Shown piece by piece: positions 31,974-33,074 of a DNA stretch of 33,074 bases. The position numbers and the translations under genes were made by a program. The notes beneath the pieces are model-generated. The model was given only the letters and a program-made list of their open reading frames with translations. It did not search any database and had not been told where the DNA came from. Each line of letters begins with the position of its first letter. Position 1 is the stretch's first letter. This DNA is from an uncultured Bacteroidales bacterium (GTDB lineage: Bacteria; Bacteroidota; Bacteroidia; Bacteroidales; UBA932): positions 1 through 33,074 of the forward strand of contig CALVDM010000026.1 in NCBI GenBank assembly GCA_944326335.1, written 5' to 3'.

Positions 31974-33074
31974 ATGGAATTTTTTGTCAGGTTCGACGAC
32001 ATACGACTGTTCCAATGGATAGCAATGGTAACTGCAGCATCGCTTGCCGTAGTGATGTTGCTCATAAAGGTTCCGCACACGGAGCACGCGACCAAGCTCA
32101 CAAGGGCGAAAAGCGTGGTCGCATTAAGCTATCTGTTCTGCGCATTCATGACTGGCTACACGCTCAGCCACCATGGGCTTCACGACTACGGGCTGTTCTC
32201 GGCCGTCACGATGCTCATCAATGTCGCATTCTCGACGACATCCCTGTCGTTCGCCCTGATTAATCTGCTAAGCTACCGCTATGTCGACTACGGGAAACTG
32301 CTGATAAGCCTTTTCGCCATATTCATAGCCAGCATCGCACTTATCGAGGTGTTCTTCAACGGGGAGAGGGACATGTTCAAGGTTGCCCTGCTCACATGCA
32401 TCTGCCTGTTCGCCTCCATGTGCATATACTATATAATAATATTCGACAAATGGTACAAGCACAGCATAGCCACACTCGAGAAATACTATGACGAGGACGA
32501 GGAGCACAAGCTCAAGTGGGTGAAATTCTGCTTCATACTCGCCATGCTCACGGAGATGTTCGTGCTCGTGTATCTGTTGTTCCTCAGAAGTTTCCTGTTC
32601 ATTTACATAGGGTTCTACATACTGTTCCTGCTGTATTTCGCAGGCAACTTCATTTCTTTCATCGGAAGCCACAAGCTGCTGCTCGACGCTTTCGGGCACT
32701 GGAGCATAAGCCAGGCGGAAAAGAATGTGAAGAAGAAGCGGCTCGGCAGGAAAAAGGAAGCTGCGGCATCCCAGGAGGACGAAGCCGACTCCTATGACAA
32801 GATAAGGAAGGCTCTCGCCCAGTGGGTGAAGAAAAAGTGCTACAGGGAATATGACAAGAGCCGTGAGGAGATAGCCGACGAGATCGGGGTGAACAAGGAC
32901 CAGCTGAACTCCTATTTCACACACGAGCTCGGAAAGGATTTCAGGACATGGAGGACTGAGCTGCGGATAGAGGATGCCAAGCAGCTTCTGCTCGAGGACA
33001 GGAAGATGTCCACGAACATCATCGGAGAGATGGTTGGGTTCAGCGACAGGTCGAATTTCCACAGACAGTTCACC
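31974..33074 (+). CDS. Seven-helix membrane protein with an AraC-type DNA-binding domain (partial)
   Basis: The frame runs from the ATG at 31974 to the window end with no stop: 367 codons, 3'-truncated. The first 225 residues hold about seven membrane helices (near 9-33, 45-62, 70-97, 104-125, 131-150, 180-200 and 201-222). A basic linker (KKKRLGRKKEAA) follows. The C-terminal part is an AraC/XylS helix-turn-helix: SREEIADEIGVNKDQLNSYF is the first, then FRTWRTELRIEDAKQLLL and the second, IIGEMVGFSDRSNFHRQFT, which is the AraC signature. Such membrane-bound regulators are found in Bacteroidales and may pass an envelope signal straight to DNA. The target is unknown. No clear promoter is seen in the 47 bases before it. 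Confidence 0.88.
   Translation, partial: MEFFVRFDDIRLFQWIAMVTAASLAVVMLLIKVPHTEHATKLTRAKSVVALSYLFCAFMTGYTLSHHGLHDYGLFSAVTMLINVAFSTTSLSFALINLLSYRYVDYGKLLISLFAIFIASIALIEVFFNGERDMFKVALLTCICLFASMCIYYIIIFDKWYKHSIATLEKYYDEDEEHKLKWVKFCFILAMLTEMFVLVYLLFLRSFLFIYIGFYILFLLYFAGNFISFIGSHKLLLDAFGHWSISQAEKNVKKKRLGRKKEAAASQEDEADSYDKIRKALAQWVKKKCYREYDKSREEIADEIGVNKDQLNSYFTHELGKDFRTWRTELRIEDAKQLLLEDRKMSTNIIGEMVGFSDRSNFHRQFT

Noticed and set aside
32268-33062. Minus-strand open frame of 264 codons at the right end
   Set aside because: The plus-strand frame from 31974 encodes membrane helices and an AraC domain over the same bases; the minus frame is its shadow, rich in Glu, His and Val.

Overview
The window is a chromosomal segment of a member of the phylum Bacteroidota, most likely order Bacteroidales. 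The evidence is a SusC/SusD pair, BACON-domain lipoproteins, a DUF1343/NamZ-type protein, type B ribosomal protein L31, and several close matches to the Bacteroides promoter consensus TTTG-N19/20-TAnnTTTG. By eye the base composition is GC-rich for the order and codon use looks even. I see no insertion sequence, phage gene, integrase or CRISPR array. I do not assign a genus.

Left end (1-3553): a leftward tRNA-Glu(CTC) with its own promoter, a leftward small DMT/DUF486 membrane protein, then rightward glmM and an overlapping NamZ-like gene, followed by rpmE2 (type B L31) with its own promoter and a terminator shared with the convergent operon.

Centre (3576-22073): eleven leftward genes read as one tightly packed operon from a consensus promoter at 22043-22073. 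In transcription order they are susC, susD, a 20-kDa-range lipoprotein-like gene of 278 codons, subtilisin B, a lipocalin-like lipoprotein, a three-FN3-like lipoprotein, a lipoprotein with three repeats, an FN3 lipoprotein, subtilisin A, and two BACON lipoproteins. All ten proteins after SusC have a lipobox. The layout is that of a polysaccharide utilisation locus, but the enzymes are two S8 proteases and no glycosidase is visible. I infer a surface protein-degradation and peptide-uptake system. An unnamed C-terminal module recurs five times in three of the lipoproteins.

Right part (22229-30842): a leftward run of lysA, ffh, a four-helix-bundle membrane protein, trkH, a RecD-like helicase and a DPP IV-type dipeptidyl peptidase, closed by a hairpin with a T-tract just before the susC promoter. 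The DPP IV gene could supply the final, periplasmic peptide trimming for the neighbouring uptake operon.

Right end (30856-33074): a rightward deoxyhypusine synthase-like gene with its terminator, then a seven-helix membrane protein ending in an AraC-type DNA-binding domain, cut off by the window edge.
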